A stretch of DNA of 30,113 bases from Kiloniellaceae bacterium (GTDB lineage: Bacteria; Pseudomonadota; Alphaproteobacteria; Kiloniellales; Kiloniellaceae). Position 1 is the first letter of the stretch, and every line of letters starts with the position of its first letter. The stretch is taken from assembly GCA_021776195.1 (NCBI GenBank), contig JAJFGK010000113.1, forward strand, positions 1 to 30,113. Reading direction: 5' to 3'. Position numbers and translations under genes: made by a program. Shown in pieces: positions 7,569-17,132 of the stretch. The notes below the pieces were generated by a model that saw only the letters and a list, made by a program, of their open reading frames with translations, was not told the origin of the DNA and did not search any database.

Positions 7569-9689
7569 ATGTCCCAGGATCGGCCCCAGCCGCCGCGCGC
7601 CGAAGAACGTCCTGTCGATTCGACCCTGCACGGGGTCACCCGCAGCGATCCCTATCACTGGCTGAAGGACGCGCGCTGGCAGGAGGTGATGCGAGACCCG
7701 AGCCTGCTGGATGCCGGCATCCGCGCCTATCTGGAGGCCGAGAACGTCTATACCGCGACGATGATGGCGGCTGAAGACGCGCTGAAGAAGGCGCTCTTCG
7801 AGGAGATGAAGGGCCGCATCAAGCAGGACGACGCGACCGCGCCCAAGCCCGACGGCCGCTTTGCCTACTATCGGCGCTACGTGGCGGGTGGCGAGTATCC
7901 TCTGTTCTGCCGGCGTGCCGGGGACGGGGCGGGCGCCGATGCCGACGATGACGGGGAGGAGCTGCTGTTCGACGGCAACGCGGCGGGCGAGGGCCAGGCC
8001 TTCTTCAAGGTCGCCGCCTGTAGCCACAGCCCCGATCACAAGATGATCGCCACCGCGATCGACACCAAGGGCTCGGAGTACCACGAGATCCGCGTCAAGG
8101 ACCTGACGGCGGATAGCTGGCTGCCCGAGACCATCGAGCGGGCCCAGGGCGGCGTGGTGTGGGCGGCCGACGGCCGGCAGCTCTTCTATACCGTCCTCGA
8201 CGACAACCACAGGCCCTGCAAGGTCTACCGGCACCGCCTGGGCGACGACCCCGGCGACGACGCGCTGGTCTACGAAGAAAAGGACCCAGGCTTTTTCCTC
8301 GGCCTCGACGAGACCGAGAGCCGGCGCTTCATCGTGATCGGGGCGCACGACCACGCGACCTCGGAGGTCTATCTGATCCCCAGCGACGCGCCGGAGACGC
8401 CGCCGCGGCTGGTCGCCGCCCGCCAGGCCGGCGTGGAATACTCGGTGACCGACTGGGGCGACCGCCTGCTGATCCTGACCAACGCCGATGGCGCGGTCGA
8501 CTTCAAGGTCGCCGAGGCACCGATCGCCGCGCCGGGCCGGGACAACTGGAAGGACTGGCTGGAGCACCAAGCCGGGCGCTATCTGGTCGACCTGCTGCTG
8601 TTCCGCGACCATCTGGTGCGCCTGGAGAAGGTCGAGGCCCTGCCGCGCATCGTGGTGCGGCGCCTGTCCGACGGCGCCGAACATGCCATCGCCTTCGACG
8701 AGGAGGCCTACGATCTGAACCTCGATCCCGGCTTCGAGTTCGAAACCACGACCTTGCGTTTCGCCTACAGCTCCATGACCACGCCGCAACGGCTCTTCGC
8801 CTACGACCTGGAAAGCCGGGAGCGCCGTCTATTGAAGGAACAGACGATCCCCAGCGGCCACGACCCGGCGGACTACGTGACCCGCCGCCTGCAGGCCGAG
8901 GCGCCCGACGGCGCGCGCATCCCGGTCTCGATCCTGCACCACAAGACCACCGCCATCGACGGCGGTGCGCCGCTGCTGCTCTACGGCTATGGTTCTTACG
9001 GGCTCTCGATGCCGGCTTCCTTCTCGGGCAACCGGCTGTCCCTGGTCGACCGCGGTTTCGTCTATGCCATCGCCCATATCCGGGGCGGCGCCGACCGCGG
9101 CTACGGCTGGTACCTGGACGGCAAGATGGAGAAGAAGGAGAACACCTTCGCCGATTTCATCACCGCCGCGGAGGCGCTGATCGAGGCCGGCTACGGGTCG
9201 GCGGGGCGCATCGCCGGTCATGGCGGCAGCGCCGGCGGCATGCTGATGGGCGTGGTCGCCAATTGGCGCCCCGACCTCTTCAAGGCGATCCTGGCCGAAG
9301 TGCCCTTCGTCGACGTGCTGAACACCATGTGCGATGCGACGCTGCCGCTGACCCCGCCGGAATGGCCGGAGTGGGGCAATCCGATCGAGGACCGCGCGGC
9401 CTATGACCGCATCGCCGGCTATTCGCCCTATGATCAGGTGACGGCCAAGGCCTATCCGGCGATCCTGGCAACGGCGGGGCTGACCGATCCGCGGGTTACC
9501 TATTGGGAGCCGGCCAAGTGGGTCGCCAGGCTGCGGGCGCTGAAGACCGACGACAATCTGCTGCTGCTGAAGACCAACATGACCGCCGGCCACGCCGGCT
9601 CGGCCGGCCGCTTCGACAAGCTGGAGGAGGTCGCCCTGGTCTACGCCTTCGCGCTGAAGGTCTTCGGCATGAGCGAGGCGACGGATTAG
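7569..9689 (+). CDS. ptrB: Oligopeptidase B (S9A serine peptidase)
   Basis: This 706-residue cytoplasmic peptidase cuts short peptides after Arg or Lys. An N-terminal beta-propeller (residues about 80-420) precedes the alpha/beta-hydrolase domain. Catalytic residues are S554 (GHGGSAGGMLMG), D640 (LTDPRVTYWEPAKW) and H675 (MTAGHAGSAGRF), close to the S532/D617/H652 spacing of E. coli PtrB. The conserved YGSYG and YAIAHIRGG motifs are present. I start at the ATG of 7569, which follows AAGG and begins the family-like sequence. The frame is open 149 codons farther upstream, but that part overlaps the divergent cop promoter and looks non-coding. Its stop shares 4 bases with the stop of the convergent kinase gene. 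The 289 bp before it (7280-7568) show nothing I can name. Confidence 0.93.
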   Translation: MSQDRPQPPRAEERPVDSTLHGVTRSDPYHWLKDARWQEVMRDPSLLDAGIRAYLEAENVYTATMMAAEDALKKALFEEMKGRIKQDDATAPKPDGRFAYYRRYVAGGEYPLFCRRAGDGAGADADDDGEELLFDGNAAGEGQAFFKVAACSHSPDHKMIATAIDTKGSEYHEIRVKDLTADSWLPETIERAQGGVVWAADGRQLFYTVLDDNHRPCKVYRHRLGDDPGDDALVYEEKDPGFFLGLDETESRRFIVIGAHDHATSEVYLIPSDAPETPPRLVAARQAGVEYSVTDWGDRLLILTNADGAVDFKVAEAPIAAPGRDNWKDWLEHQAGRYLVDLLLFRDHLVRLEKVEALPRIVVRRLSDGAEHAIAFDEEAYDLNLDPGFEFETTTLRFAYSSMTTPQRLFAYDLESRERRLLKEQTIPSGHDPADYVTRRLQAEAPDGARIPVSILHHKTTAIDGGAPLLLYGYGSYGLSMPASFSGNRLSLVDRGFVYAIAHIRGGADRGYGWYLDGKMEKKENTFADFITAAEALIEAGYGSAGRIAGHGGSAGGMLMGVVANWRPDLFKAILAEVPFVDVLNTMCDATLPLTPPEWPEWGNPIEDRAAYDRIAGYSPYDQVTAKAYPAILATAGLTDPRVTYWEPAKWVARLRALKTDDNLLLLKTNMTAGHAGSAGRFDKLEEVALVYAFALKVFGMSEATD

Positions 9690-11695
9690 GCCGCTGCCAT
9701 TCTGTCCCGGATGGCGGTGGCCAACTGGTCCCGGTTGAAGGGTTTGTGCAGCAGACCGTGCCGCGCCTGCGGGGCGCCAAGGGTCCGGGTCATCTCCGGC
9801 GAATAGCCCGAAATGAAGAGAACCCGGGTGTCCGGGTGGCGGGCCGTGATCCGGTCGGCCACCTCCGGCCCGTTCATGCCGCCGGACAGAACCAGGTCGC
9901 TGAGCAGCAGGTCGAAGGGCCCGTCGCGCTTGTCCAGCGCCAGGGCTTCGCGACCGTTCGCCGCCTGCACAATGCGATAGCCCAGTGTCCCCAGGACGCG
10001 GCCGAGATAGGCGCGGACGTCTTGGTCGTCTTCGAGCACGAGTATACGTTCCCGCCCGCCGAGCGCGGTCGGTTTTTCGGACGCGGCGTCGCCCTCGATG
10101 ACCTCCGGTTTCCCCAGGGTGGGCAACAGGATCGAAATGCGCGTGCCCTCGCCAACCGCGCTGTCGATGGCGATATGACCGCCGGACTGGCGGATAAAGC
10201 CGAAGACCATGGAAAGACCGAGACCGCTGCCGGCGCCGACCTCCTTGGTGGTGAAGAAGGGGTCGAAGGCCCGCCGGCGAACCTCTTCGCTCATGCCGGA
10301 GCCGGTGTCGGCGACTTGGATACCCACATAGTTTCCGGCCGGCAATTCGCTGTCCTCATTGGCGAGAGGCTCGGCAAGCGCCGTGTTCTCGACCGTCACC
10401 GTGATGCGGCCGCCGGTATCCGCCAAGGCATCGCGGGCGTTCAACACCAGATTCACCATGGCGATCTGCAATTGGGAGGGGTCGACCCGGGCCCAGGCAG
10501 CCCAGTCGCCGGTCTCCAGGTCCAAACTCACGTCCTCGCCCAGGCTACGCTCCACCAGCTGTACCAGTTCGCGCATCAGGGCATCGACCCGCAGATCGCG
10601 GGGCCGGAGCGGCTGTTGGCGCGCGAACGCGAGGAGCTGTCGGGTCAGGGAGCCGCCCCGTTCAACCGCCTTCAAGGCGATGTCCGCACTTTCCTTCAGG
10701 GGGTCCGCGGTCTCGAGCGAGCTCGCGATGAGCTCGAGGTGGCCCATGATCACGCTCAGCAGGTTGTTGAAATCGTGGGCGACTCCACCCGTGAGACGGC
10801 CGATGGCCTCCATCTTCTGCGCTTGGCGAAGCTGCTGCTCGGCCGCCTGACGTTCCTCGATCTCGCGCGACAGACTTTCGTTCAAGGTCTGCAGTCTCGC
10901 GGTACGCTCGGCGACCCGCGCCTCCAGTTCGTTGTTGAGGCGCTCCAAATTGGAGCGCAGCGCGACCTGTTCGGAAATGTCCTCCTCGTTCAGCACGATG
11001 ATGAATTCGCCGGTCACCGGGTCGCGGCCCCGGTGGGCGCTCACCCGGTGGGTGCGCGCGCCGGCCGCGGTGAGGGTCGTCAATTCGGCCTCGTAGCTGC
11101 GGCCCTCTTCGATCGCCGCGAGGATTTCTTGCCTGATCCCGCGGTCGGCGAAGTGCTGGGCGAGGTCGCTACCCTGCTTGTTGCGGATCCGTGCCGGATA
11201 ACAGGCCGCCGAGGCCGGGTTCTGGGCCAGCAATTGGCCCTCCAGCGTGAAGCTGCTGACCAGCAGCGGCGAGGAGCGGGCGGCCTCGAGGATGCGCAGG
11301 GCCTCGGGGTCTCCCTTCAGATCGAGTGGATAGGAGGCTTCGATCATGACGGCGTGGCGGCCGTCGTCGATCATGATCGGCTTGAAGTCCAGAATCACCG
11401 TCGTCGGGTGGCCATGGGGATAAAGTGTCCAGGTTTCCTGGACCCTGCCGGACCCTGTGGGATTGGCCACGATCTGACGCAGTCTGGTGCGCACGATCTC
11501 GTTGTCGCTTGAAAAATCGCGGGCCAGCAGCGCGTCCAGGCTGTCGGCCTCCCAGAAGGTCAGTCCGCTGGGGTTGGCCCACCAGACGCAGTGACGGTCG
11601 ACGTCGAAGATCCAAATCGGCGTCTTCAATGGTTGAAAGCCGCTGAGTTCCTCGTGGTCTTTAATCCAAGGTTGGTCGTCGCGCGCAATAGCCAT
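9686..11695 (-). CDS. Hybrid sensor histidine kinase (PAS-PAS-HisKA-HATPase-receiver)
   Basis: This 669-residue soluble kinase shows no membrane segments. PAS-like regions lie at about 25-130 (IWIFDVDRHCVWWANP) and 140-250. A coiled coil (ERLNNELEARVAERTARLQ) follows to about 300. The H-box is GGVAHDFNN (His near 307), the N-box NLVLNARDAL, G1 DTGSGM, F-box FDPFFTTKE and G2 GSGLGLSMVFGF. A C-terminal receiver (about 550-665, ILVLEDDQDVRAYLG) has its phospho-acceptor Asp in LLLSDLVLSGG and Lys in LLHKPF. There is no DNA-binding domain and no response regulator next door, so the output partner is unknown. Its signal is likewise unknown; the N-terminal position suggests a small ligand or redox cue. 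The ribosome-binding site is poor. Confidence 0.93.
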   Translation of the reverse strand: MAIARDDQPWIKDHEELSGFQPLKTPIWIFDVDRHCVWWANPSGLTFWEADSLDALLARDFSSDNEIVRTRLRQIVANPTGSGRVQETWTLYPHGHPTTVILDFKPIMIDDGRHAVMIEASYPLDLKGDPEALRILEAARSSPLLVSSFTLEGQLLAQNPASAACYPARIRNKQGSDLAQHFADRGIRQEILAAIEEGRSYEAELTTLTAAGARTHRVSAHRGRDPVTGEFIIVLNEEDISEQVALRSNLERLNNELEARVAERTARLQTLNESLSREIEERQAAEQQLRQAQKMEAIGRLTGGVAHDFNNLLSVIMGHLELIASSLETADPLKESADIALKAVERGGSLTRQLLAFARQQPLRPRDLRVDALMRELVQLVERSLGEDVSLDLETGDWAAWARVDPSQLQIAMVNLVLNARDALADTGGRITVTVENTALAEPLANEDSELPAGNYVGIQVADTGSGMSEEVRRRAFDPFFTTKEVGAGSGLGLSMVFGFIRQSGGHIAIDSAVGEGTRISILLPTLGKPEVIEGDAASEKPTALGGRERILVLEDDQDVRAYLGRVLGTLGYRIVQAANGREALALDKRDGPFDLLLSDLVLSGGMNGPEVADRITARHPDTRVLFISGYSPEMTRTLGAPQARHGLLHKPFNRDQLATAIRDRMAAA

Positions 11696-11798
11696 GGTTT
11701 TACGGGGGCAAGTTCCTGAAAGTCACGGTCCCGCCGCCGGACGTCCGGTGACAAGATGCGCGGTTGAGGTCGAGCGGCCAGACCGGCCAGCGGTGAGA

Positions 11799-11828
11799 CC
11801 TATAATCGGCATGGCCCGATACAATCAA
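11799..11828 (-). promoter_or_regulatory. Candidate promoter of the histidine kinase gene
   Basis: On the minus strand TTGATT (11823-11828) and TATAGG (11799-11804) are 18 bp apart, in the 202-bp gap between the methyltransferase stop and the kinase start. Its presence suggests that the kinase is transcribed separately from the lipid genes. Support is consensus matching only. Confidence 0.3.
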
Positions 11829-11897
11829 CGGGAAATCGAGGCCGGTGTCACTAATTCATGGGAAACAGGGAGTTCTCCGCGCAAAAACGCGAGTGCC

Positions 11898-12398
11898 TCA
11901 GGACCGGCCTGCATCCAGCAAGGCGGCATCCTCCACCTTGATGCGCCAGGTCAGCAGCGCCGCGTTGAGGGCCGAAAAGACCAGTGCCGTCTCCCAGGCG
12001 GCAAAGGCGAGGGGCAGAAGGGCGATCTCGCAGACCACCAGCAGATAGTTCGGATGGCGCAGCAGCCGGTAGGGGCCATGCCGCACCAGTTCGCCGCCCG
12101 GCAGAACGATGATCCGCGTGGTCCAGCGCGCACCGAGCGAAGCCATGATCCAAATCCGCAAAGGCTGAAGCGCCAGGTAGAGCGCGAGCAGACTCCAGAT
12201 TGGCGGCTGGTCCGGCGGCACGAAGAGGACCAGACTGAAAAGCCAGCCCGCATGCAGCAGGACGAACAGTGGGTAGTGGCCGGCGCCCACCTCGATGCCG
12301 CCCTGTTCCAGCAGGCGATGGGTGTTGCGTCGCGCCAGGGCCATCTCGCCCAGACGCTGCGCCACGACCAGACCGACGACGAGCCACAGCAGGTTCAT
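11898..12398 (-). CDS. Isoprenylcysteine carboxyl methyltransferase-family membrane protein (PKS-associated O-methyltransferase)
   Basis: This 166-residue integral membrane protein has about four hydrophobic helices. The family signature LVRHGPYRLLRHPNYLLVV (residues about 108-126) forms the S-adenosylmethionine site, and it is followed by an acidic LTWRIKVEDAALL tail. Its ATG overlaps the stop of the type III polyketide synthase gene (ATGA, 12395-12398), so translation is coupled. In Streptomyces (SrsB) and Bacillus (BpsB) relatives of this family sit beside a type III PKS and methylate its alkylresorcinol or alkylpyrone product. The same job is the best inference here. A role on prenylated protein is unlikely in this context. 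Confidence 0.85.
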   Translation of the reverse strand: MNLLWLVVGLVVAQRLGEMALARRNTHRLLEQGGIEVGAGHYPLFVLLHAGWLFSLVLFVPPDQPPIWSLLALYLALQPLRIWIMASLGARWTTRIIVLPGGELVRHGPYRLLRHPNYLLVVCEIALLPLAFAAWETALVFSALNAALLTWRIKVEDAALLDAGRS

Positions 12399-13489
12399 GG
12401 CTGACCCGCTTCCAGGGTGACGTAGGCCGCGGTGAAGCCCGGGCCGAGGGCGGAGAGCAGGTGGGTCCCCGTCATCTCCCGCCGCATGACCCGCGCCAGA
12501 ACGAAGAGCACCGTGGCGGCCGACATGTTGCCATAGTCGCGCAGCACGGCGCGGGCATCGCTCATGGTCCCGGACGCCAAGCCAAAGCTTTCTTCCAGGG
12601 CGGCGATGACCTTGGCGCCGCCGGGATGGCAGATGACCCCGTCCAGGGCCTGCCTGGAGAGGCCCTGGCCGGCCAGGTAACGGTCGGTCGCCGGGCCGAA
12701 GCGCTGGGCGATCAGGGCTGGAATATCCCGTGAGAAGATTACGCCGAGCCCGTCGTTTTCGACCGACCAGCCCATGACGCCCAGGCTGTCGCGCCAGGTG
12801 TGCTCGCCCCAGCCCCGGATCGCCGGACGGCCCGGGTCGGCCGCACCGTCGTTAATCAGGACCGCGGCGGCCGCGCCGTCGCCGAACAGGGCGGTGGCGA
12901 TCACATTGGCCTTGGAGCAGTCGGTCTGGCGGAAGGTAAGGGCGCAGAGCTCGACCACCAGGAGCAGAACCTTGCGGCCCGGACGGGTCTGGGCCAGCGC
13001 CGCGGCGCGCGCCAGACCGAGGGCCCCGCCGGCGCAGCCCAGGCCGAAGATGGGCAGCCGCTCGACGTCCTCGCGCAGGCCCAGCTCGCCTAACAGGCGG
13101 GCCTCCAGGCTGGGCGTCGCGATCCCGGTGGTAGAGACCGTGACCACGGCGTCGATCGCCGCCGGATCGAGGCCCGAGGTTTCCAGGGCCGCGCGGCCGG
13201 CGCGGGCCAGGAGGGACCGGGCATGGCGCAGGTAGAGATCGTTGCGGGTCTTCCAGTCGCATTCCTGCGCATACCAGTCCGCCGGCTGGCAGGAGTAGCG
13301 CTGCGCCACGCCGGCATTGCCATAGGCCGGACGCAGCCGTTCGAAGGTTTCACGATGGGCGGCAAAGACCTTCTCGCCGATCCGGATCGCGTCCTCCTGG
13401 GTCAGGACGTGCTCGGGGACTGCCGTGGCCACGGCCGCAATTCGGACCGCGGCGCTCCGCGTCCGCTCCGCCTGTCGTGGGGCCGTCAT
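12395..13489 (-). CDS. Type III polyketide synthase (chalcone/stilbene synthase family)
   Basis: This 364-residue homodimeric-type ketosynthase has the catalytic triad C152 (GLGCAGGALGL), H288 (ICHPGG) and N321 (DYGNMSAATV). The length is typical of bacterial type III enzymes. GGGAG precedes the ATG by 6 bases. It probably extends a fatty-acyl starter with malonyl-CoA to make an alkylpyrone or alkylresorcinol lipid. That choice is inferred from the overlapping methyltransferase gene and the neighbouring acyl-activating enzyme, not from active-site residues. The gene lies 134 bp after the LplT-Aas fusion on the same strand and may be cotranscribed with it. The product is likely membrane-embedded. 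Confidence 0.92.
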   Translation of the reverse strand: MTAPRQAERTRSAAVRIAAVATAVPEHVLTQEDAIRIGEKVFAAHRETFERLRPAYGNAGVAQRYSCQPADWYAQECDWKTRNDLYLRHARSLLARAGRAALETSGLDPAAIDAVVTVSTTGIATPSLEARLLGELGLREDVERLPIFGLGCAGGALGLARAAALAQTRPGRKVLLLVVELCALTFRQTDCSKANVIATALFGDGAAAAVLINDGAADPGRPAIRGWGEHTWRDSLGVMGWSVENDGLGVIFSRDIPALIAQRFGPATDRYLAGQGLSRQALDGVICHPGGAKVIAALEESFGLASGTMSDARAVLRDYGNMSAATVLFVLARVMRREMTGTHLLSALGPGFTAAYVTLEAGQP

Positions 13490-13623
13490 CTCTGTCTCCC
13501 GCTGGCCTGCTGCGACGCCTCGCCGTACCCGTCTACTTGGGCGGGCCGCGGGGGCAATGAAAGGTCAGCGCCGGAAAACGTGATGGAGCGCTGGACTTGG
13601 CCCTTGCCGACCCGGCGATCGGA

Positions 13624-16600
13624 TCAGGCGAGAGCCTGGGTCGGATCGGTGGTCCCCGGCAAGCGGCCCGAGACCAGATCCTCGGCCAGGGCGCGGGCGG
13701 CGACATAGTCGATCTTGCCCGAACCGAGCAGCGGGATGCCCTGGTCGGAGAACACCTGGCGCGGCACCATGAGCTCGGTCAGGCCATTGCTCTGGGCGTG
13801 ACCGAGGAAGGTTTCCCGGCTCGCCGTCTTGTCCTCGCTCAGCAATACGAGTTGTTCGCCCTTGCGCTCGTCGGGCAGGCTGACCACCGCGAGCGGCGCG
13901 CCGGGCCAGAGCCGGGCGGCCTGTTCCTCCACCGCGCCCAGCGAGACCATCTCGCCGGCGATCTTGGCGAAGCGCTTGACCCGGCCGACGATGGTGACGA
14001 AGCCCTCGTCGTCGATCTCGACGATATCGCCGGTGTCGTACCAGCCGTCTTCCACCGGCTCCAGCTTCATGGGCCGGTCCGGCCGGTAGTAGCCGAGCAT
14101 GACGTTGGGGCCCTTGACCAGCAGGCGGCCGGCGTTCCCGGTCTCCGAGGTGACGCCGGGCACCGGCTCCAGGCGGGTCTCGATGCCGGGCAGAATGCGG
14201 CCGACGGTGCCGGGCCTGAACTGCATCGGTGTGTTGGTGGCCAGCACCGGCGCCGTCTCGGTGGTGCCGTAGCCCTCCAGAATACGCAGGCCGAACGTCT
14301 CGGACCAGCTTCGGCGGGTGTGGTCCTTGACCTTTTCGGCGCCGGCGAAGACGTGGCGCAGGGAGTAGAAGTCGTAGGCGTGGGCGACCCGGGCATAGCC
14401 GGCCAGGAAGGTGTCGGTGCCGAAGAGGATCGTCGAGTTGGTGTCGTAGACCAGCTCGGGGATGATCCGGTAGTGCAGCGGCGAGGGATAGAGGAAGGTC
14501 CGGATGCCCGACAGCAGCGGCAGGAGGGTGCCCGAGGAGAGCCCGAAGGAATGGAACAGCGGCAGGGCATTGAAGACCCGGTCCGTCGGGTTGAAGTCGA
14601 CCCGGGCGCCAAGCTGAAAGGTGTTGGCGAGAATGTTCTCGTGCGACAGCACGACGGCTTTCGGCAGGCCCTCGGAGCCCGAGGTGAAGAGAATGACCGC
14701 CGGGCTCTGGGGCCCCTGGCGATGGCGCCGCAGGCGCGATTGGTGCAGGCTGACGGCGCTGCCGCTAGTGAAAAACCCGTACAGCCAGTCAACTGGACCC
14801 ATGGTCGCCTTGAGGTCCTCCAGGTAGACAATGTGCCGCCGGTCGGCGAGGTCCTGCAGCAGGCCCTCCAGTTTGCTCATGGCGACAAAACGACGCGAGG
14901 TCACGATCGTCATGACCCCGGCGGCCCGGCAGGCCGCGTCCATCGATTTCAGTCCGGCGGTGAAGTTCAGCATGGCGGGGACCCGGCCAAAGGCCTGGAG
15001 GGCGAAGAAGGCGGCCACCGATCCGTTGGTGTTGGGCAGCAGAAGGGCGACGTTCTCACCGGGCTTGGTTTTCTTGGCCAGCCGCCGGCCCAGCAGATGA
15101 CTGGCCCGCCGCAGGGTCTTGTAGGTCATCGGGCGGCGCTCGACATCTTCAAGGATCGCCGTGCCGAGACCGTGCACTTCAGCGGCGTCGTCGAGCGCGG
15201 TGAAGAGCGTGCGGTGACGCTCGCAGGTCTCGAATATCATGTCGCTCATCAGGTCGTAGAGCTTGCGGCCGCTGGCCTGGCGCCGCTGACGGCCGCGCAG
15301 GTGATCGGCGACGGCAAAGCGCCGCGGCGCCAAAACCGTCAGGGTGATCTGGGGGAACCAGCGCAGCCGGACCTTGCCCTTGAGGCGCGACAGCGGCGTG
15401 TACTGCGCGCCGTCGATGCGGATCGGCAGGATCTCCGCCCCAGCCTTGTCGGCGATCATGCCGGGGCCTTCGTAGACCTTCATCAGGGCGCCGGTGACGG
15501 TCAGCCGGCCCTCGGGGAAAATCACGATGCGGCGGCCGTTGCGCACCTCGTGGATCAGCGCCTTGGTGGTGAGCGGGCGTGTCGGGTCGATGGGAAAGAA
15601 GTCGATCAGGGCCAGGAAAGGCCCCATCCACCATTGCCGGGCGGTGTAGGTGTTGATCGCGAAGGTCGGTCGGTCGGGCAGGAAGACCGCCAGCAGGAAG
15701 CCGTCCAGGAAGGAGACGTGATTGGCCACGATGACGGTGCGGGCGCCGGCCTTGGCATAGTTATCGAGGCCTTCGATCTCGACCTTGTAGAGCAGGCGCA
15801 GGATCGCGCGCAGCGGCGGCTTGACCACGGTATCGGGCAGCAGCTTGCAGATGTAGATGGCGACCAGGAAGTTGGCGATGGCGACCCAGAGGAAGACCTC
15901 GGGGACCGACAGGCCGGCGCTCAGCATGGCCAGGGTCCCGATCGCGGAGACCACCATGAAGAGCGCGTTGAGGACGTTGTTGGCGGCGATCACCCGCGCC
16001 CGCACCGCCTTCTCGCTGTGGTGCTGCATGATCGCATAGAGCGGCACGATGTAGAGGCCGGCGAGGATCGCCAGGGCCAGCAGCGAAGCGACGATCGGCC
16101 AGTTCGACGGCAGCGCCAGGAAGGCCTGCCAATCGATGAAGCCGTCGCCGGGCACGTGGTTGCGCGTCGTGAAGTAGAGGGCGAGGACCGCCAGGCTCAT
16201 GCCGAGGGCGCCAATCGGCACGTAGCGCGCGCTGACCGCGCCCTGCAGCAGGCGGTTGCAAAGCAGCGAGCCGAGACCGATGCCGACCGAAAAGAGCGTG
16301 AGGAAGAGCGTGATCACGGTCTTGTCGCCGCCCAGGGTGTCCTTCGCGAAGGCCGGGAACTGGGCCAGGAAGGTGGCCCCCACCAGCCAGAACCAGGAGA
16401 TGCCGAGGATCGAGAGGAAAACCCGCCGGTCCTGCCGGGCGAAGCCGATGACCCGCAGCGTCTCGCCAACGATATTGGGATTGATTGCGAGCTTGGGCGA
16501 GGCCGGACCCGCCTTGGGGATCCAAAGGCTGGGGATGTAGCCGGCCAGGGCAAAGACCAGCACGCCGCCGGCAATAATTCTATTCTCGCCGGCGGGCTCG

Positions 16601-17100
16601 ACCAGCAGGCCGCCGGCGATGGTGCCGATCAAAATTGCCAGAAAGGTCCCGGCCTCGATCAGGCCGTTGCCGGCAACCAGTTCGTGTTGTTTCAGGTGGT
16701 CGGGCAGGATGGCGTACTTCAGCGGCCCGAAGAAGGCGGACTGCACGCCCATCAAAAACAGCACCACGAGCAGGCCGTTCAGCCAGCCAAAATGAAAACC
16801 GACCGCCGCCAGGCCCATGATCGCGATCTCGGCGATCTTGATGAGCCGGATCAGGCCGCCCTTTTCGAACCGGTCGGCAAGTTGGCCCGCGGTCGCCGAG
16901 AAGAGGAAGAAGGGCAAGATGAAAAGCCCGGCGGCCAGGGTCACCAGCTTCTGGCCCTCGGCCGTATCGGCGATCTTGAAGAGGATCAGGATGACCAGGG
17001 CATTCTTGAAGAAATTATCGTTCAGCGCGCCCATGAACTGGGTCATGAAGAGCGGCAGCAGGCGCCGCGTCCGGAGCAGCTGTAAGGTGGGGCTTGCCAT
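13624..17100 (-). CDS. aas: Fused lysophospholipid transporter / acyltransferase / acyl-ACP synthetase (LplT-Aas)
   Basis: This 1158-residue protein has three parts. Residues 1-425 are a twelve-helix major-facilitator transporter like LplT (FMTQFMGALNDNFFKNALV). Residues about 440-630 are a PlsC acyltransferase (NHVSFLD, IFPEGRLT). Residues about 650-1158 are an AMP-forming acyl ligase (LFTSGSEGLPKAVVLSH, EGYGTTETAP, YDTGDIVEID, GSGKIDYVAA). In E. coli LplT and Aas are separate neighbouring proteins that import lysophosphatidylethanolamine and re-acylate it from acyl-ACP. Here they are one chain, an arrangement known in other alphaproteobacteria. GAGGAG lies 9 bases before the ATG. The ligase domain could also feed acyl starters to the polyketide synthase next door; that is inference. 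Confidence 0.92.
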   Translation of the reverse strand: MASPTLQLLRTRRLLPLFMTQFMGALNDNFFKNALVILILFKIADTAEGQKLVTLAAGLFILPFFLFSATAGQLADRFEKGGLIRLIKIAEIAIMGLAAVGFHFGWLNGLLVVLFLMGVQSAFFGPLKYAILPDHLKQHELVAGNGLIEAGTFLAILIGTIAGGLLVEPAGENRIIAGGVLVFALAGYIPSLWIPKAGPASPKLAINPNIVGETLRVIGFARQDRRVFLSILGISWFWLVGATFLAQFPAFAKDTLGGDKTVITLFLTLFSVGIGLGSLLCNRLLQGAVSARYVPIGALGMSLAVLALYFTTRNHVPGDGFIDWQAFLALPSNWPIVASLLALAILAGLYIVPLYAIMQHHSEKAVRARVIAANNVLNALFMVVSAIGTLAMLSAGLSVPEVFLWVAIANFLVAIYICKLLPDTVVKPPLRAILRLLYKVEIEGLDNYAKAGARTVIVANHVSFLDGFLLAVFLPDRPTFAINTYTARQWWMGPFLALIDFFPIDPTRPLTTKALIHEVRNGRRIVIFPEGRLTVTGALMKVYEGPGMIADKAGAEILPIRIDGAQYTPLSRLKGKVRLRWFPQITLTVLAPRRFAVADHLRGRQRRQASGRKLYDLMSDMIFETCERHRTLFTALDDAAEVHGLGTAILEDVERRPMTYKTLRRASHLLGRRLAKKTKPGENVALLLPNTNGSVAAFFALQAFGRVPAMLNFTAGLKSMDAACRAAGVMTIVTSRRFVAMSKLEGLLQDLADRRHIVYLEDLKATMGPVDWLYGFFTSGSAVSLHQSRLRRHRQGPQSPAVILFTSGSEGLPKAVVLSHENILANTFQLGARVDFNPTDRVFNALPLFHSFGLSSGTLLPLLSGIRTFLYPSPLHYRIIPELVYDTNSTILFGTDTFLAGYARVAHAYDFYSLRHVFAGAEKVKDHTRRSWSETFGLRILEGYGTTETAPVLATNTPMQFRPGTVGRILPGIETRLEPVPGVTSETGNAGRLLVKGPNVMLGYYRPDRPMKLEPVEDGWYDTGDIVEIDDEGFVTIVGRVKRFAKIAGEMVSLGAVEEQAARLWPGAPLAVVSLPDERKGEQLVLLSEDKTASRETFLGHAQSNGLTELMVPRQVFSDQGIPLLGSGKIDYVAARALAEDLVSGRLPGTTDPTQALA

Positions 17101-17132
17101 GAAACTTAGCTCCTCGATTCGTTGCGCAGTCT

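Noticed and set aside
9503..11512. Long plus-strand open frame opposite the histidine kinase
   Set aside because: All kinase motifs (H, N, G1, F, G2 boxes and receiver) are on the minus strand; the plus frame has none.
11801..11806. Perfect TATAAT on the plus strand
   Set aside because: No plus-strand gene follows and no suitable -35 is present; the site overlaps the minus-strand -10 candidate by coincidence.
13597..17085. Very long plus-strand open frame opposite aas
   Set aside because: It is the antisense of a protein with clear transporter, acyltransferase and ligase motifs. Its translation is low-complexity and Gly/Asp/Gln-rich, with no domain; high GC keeps the frame open.
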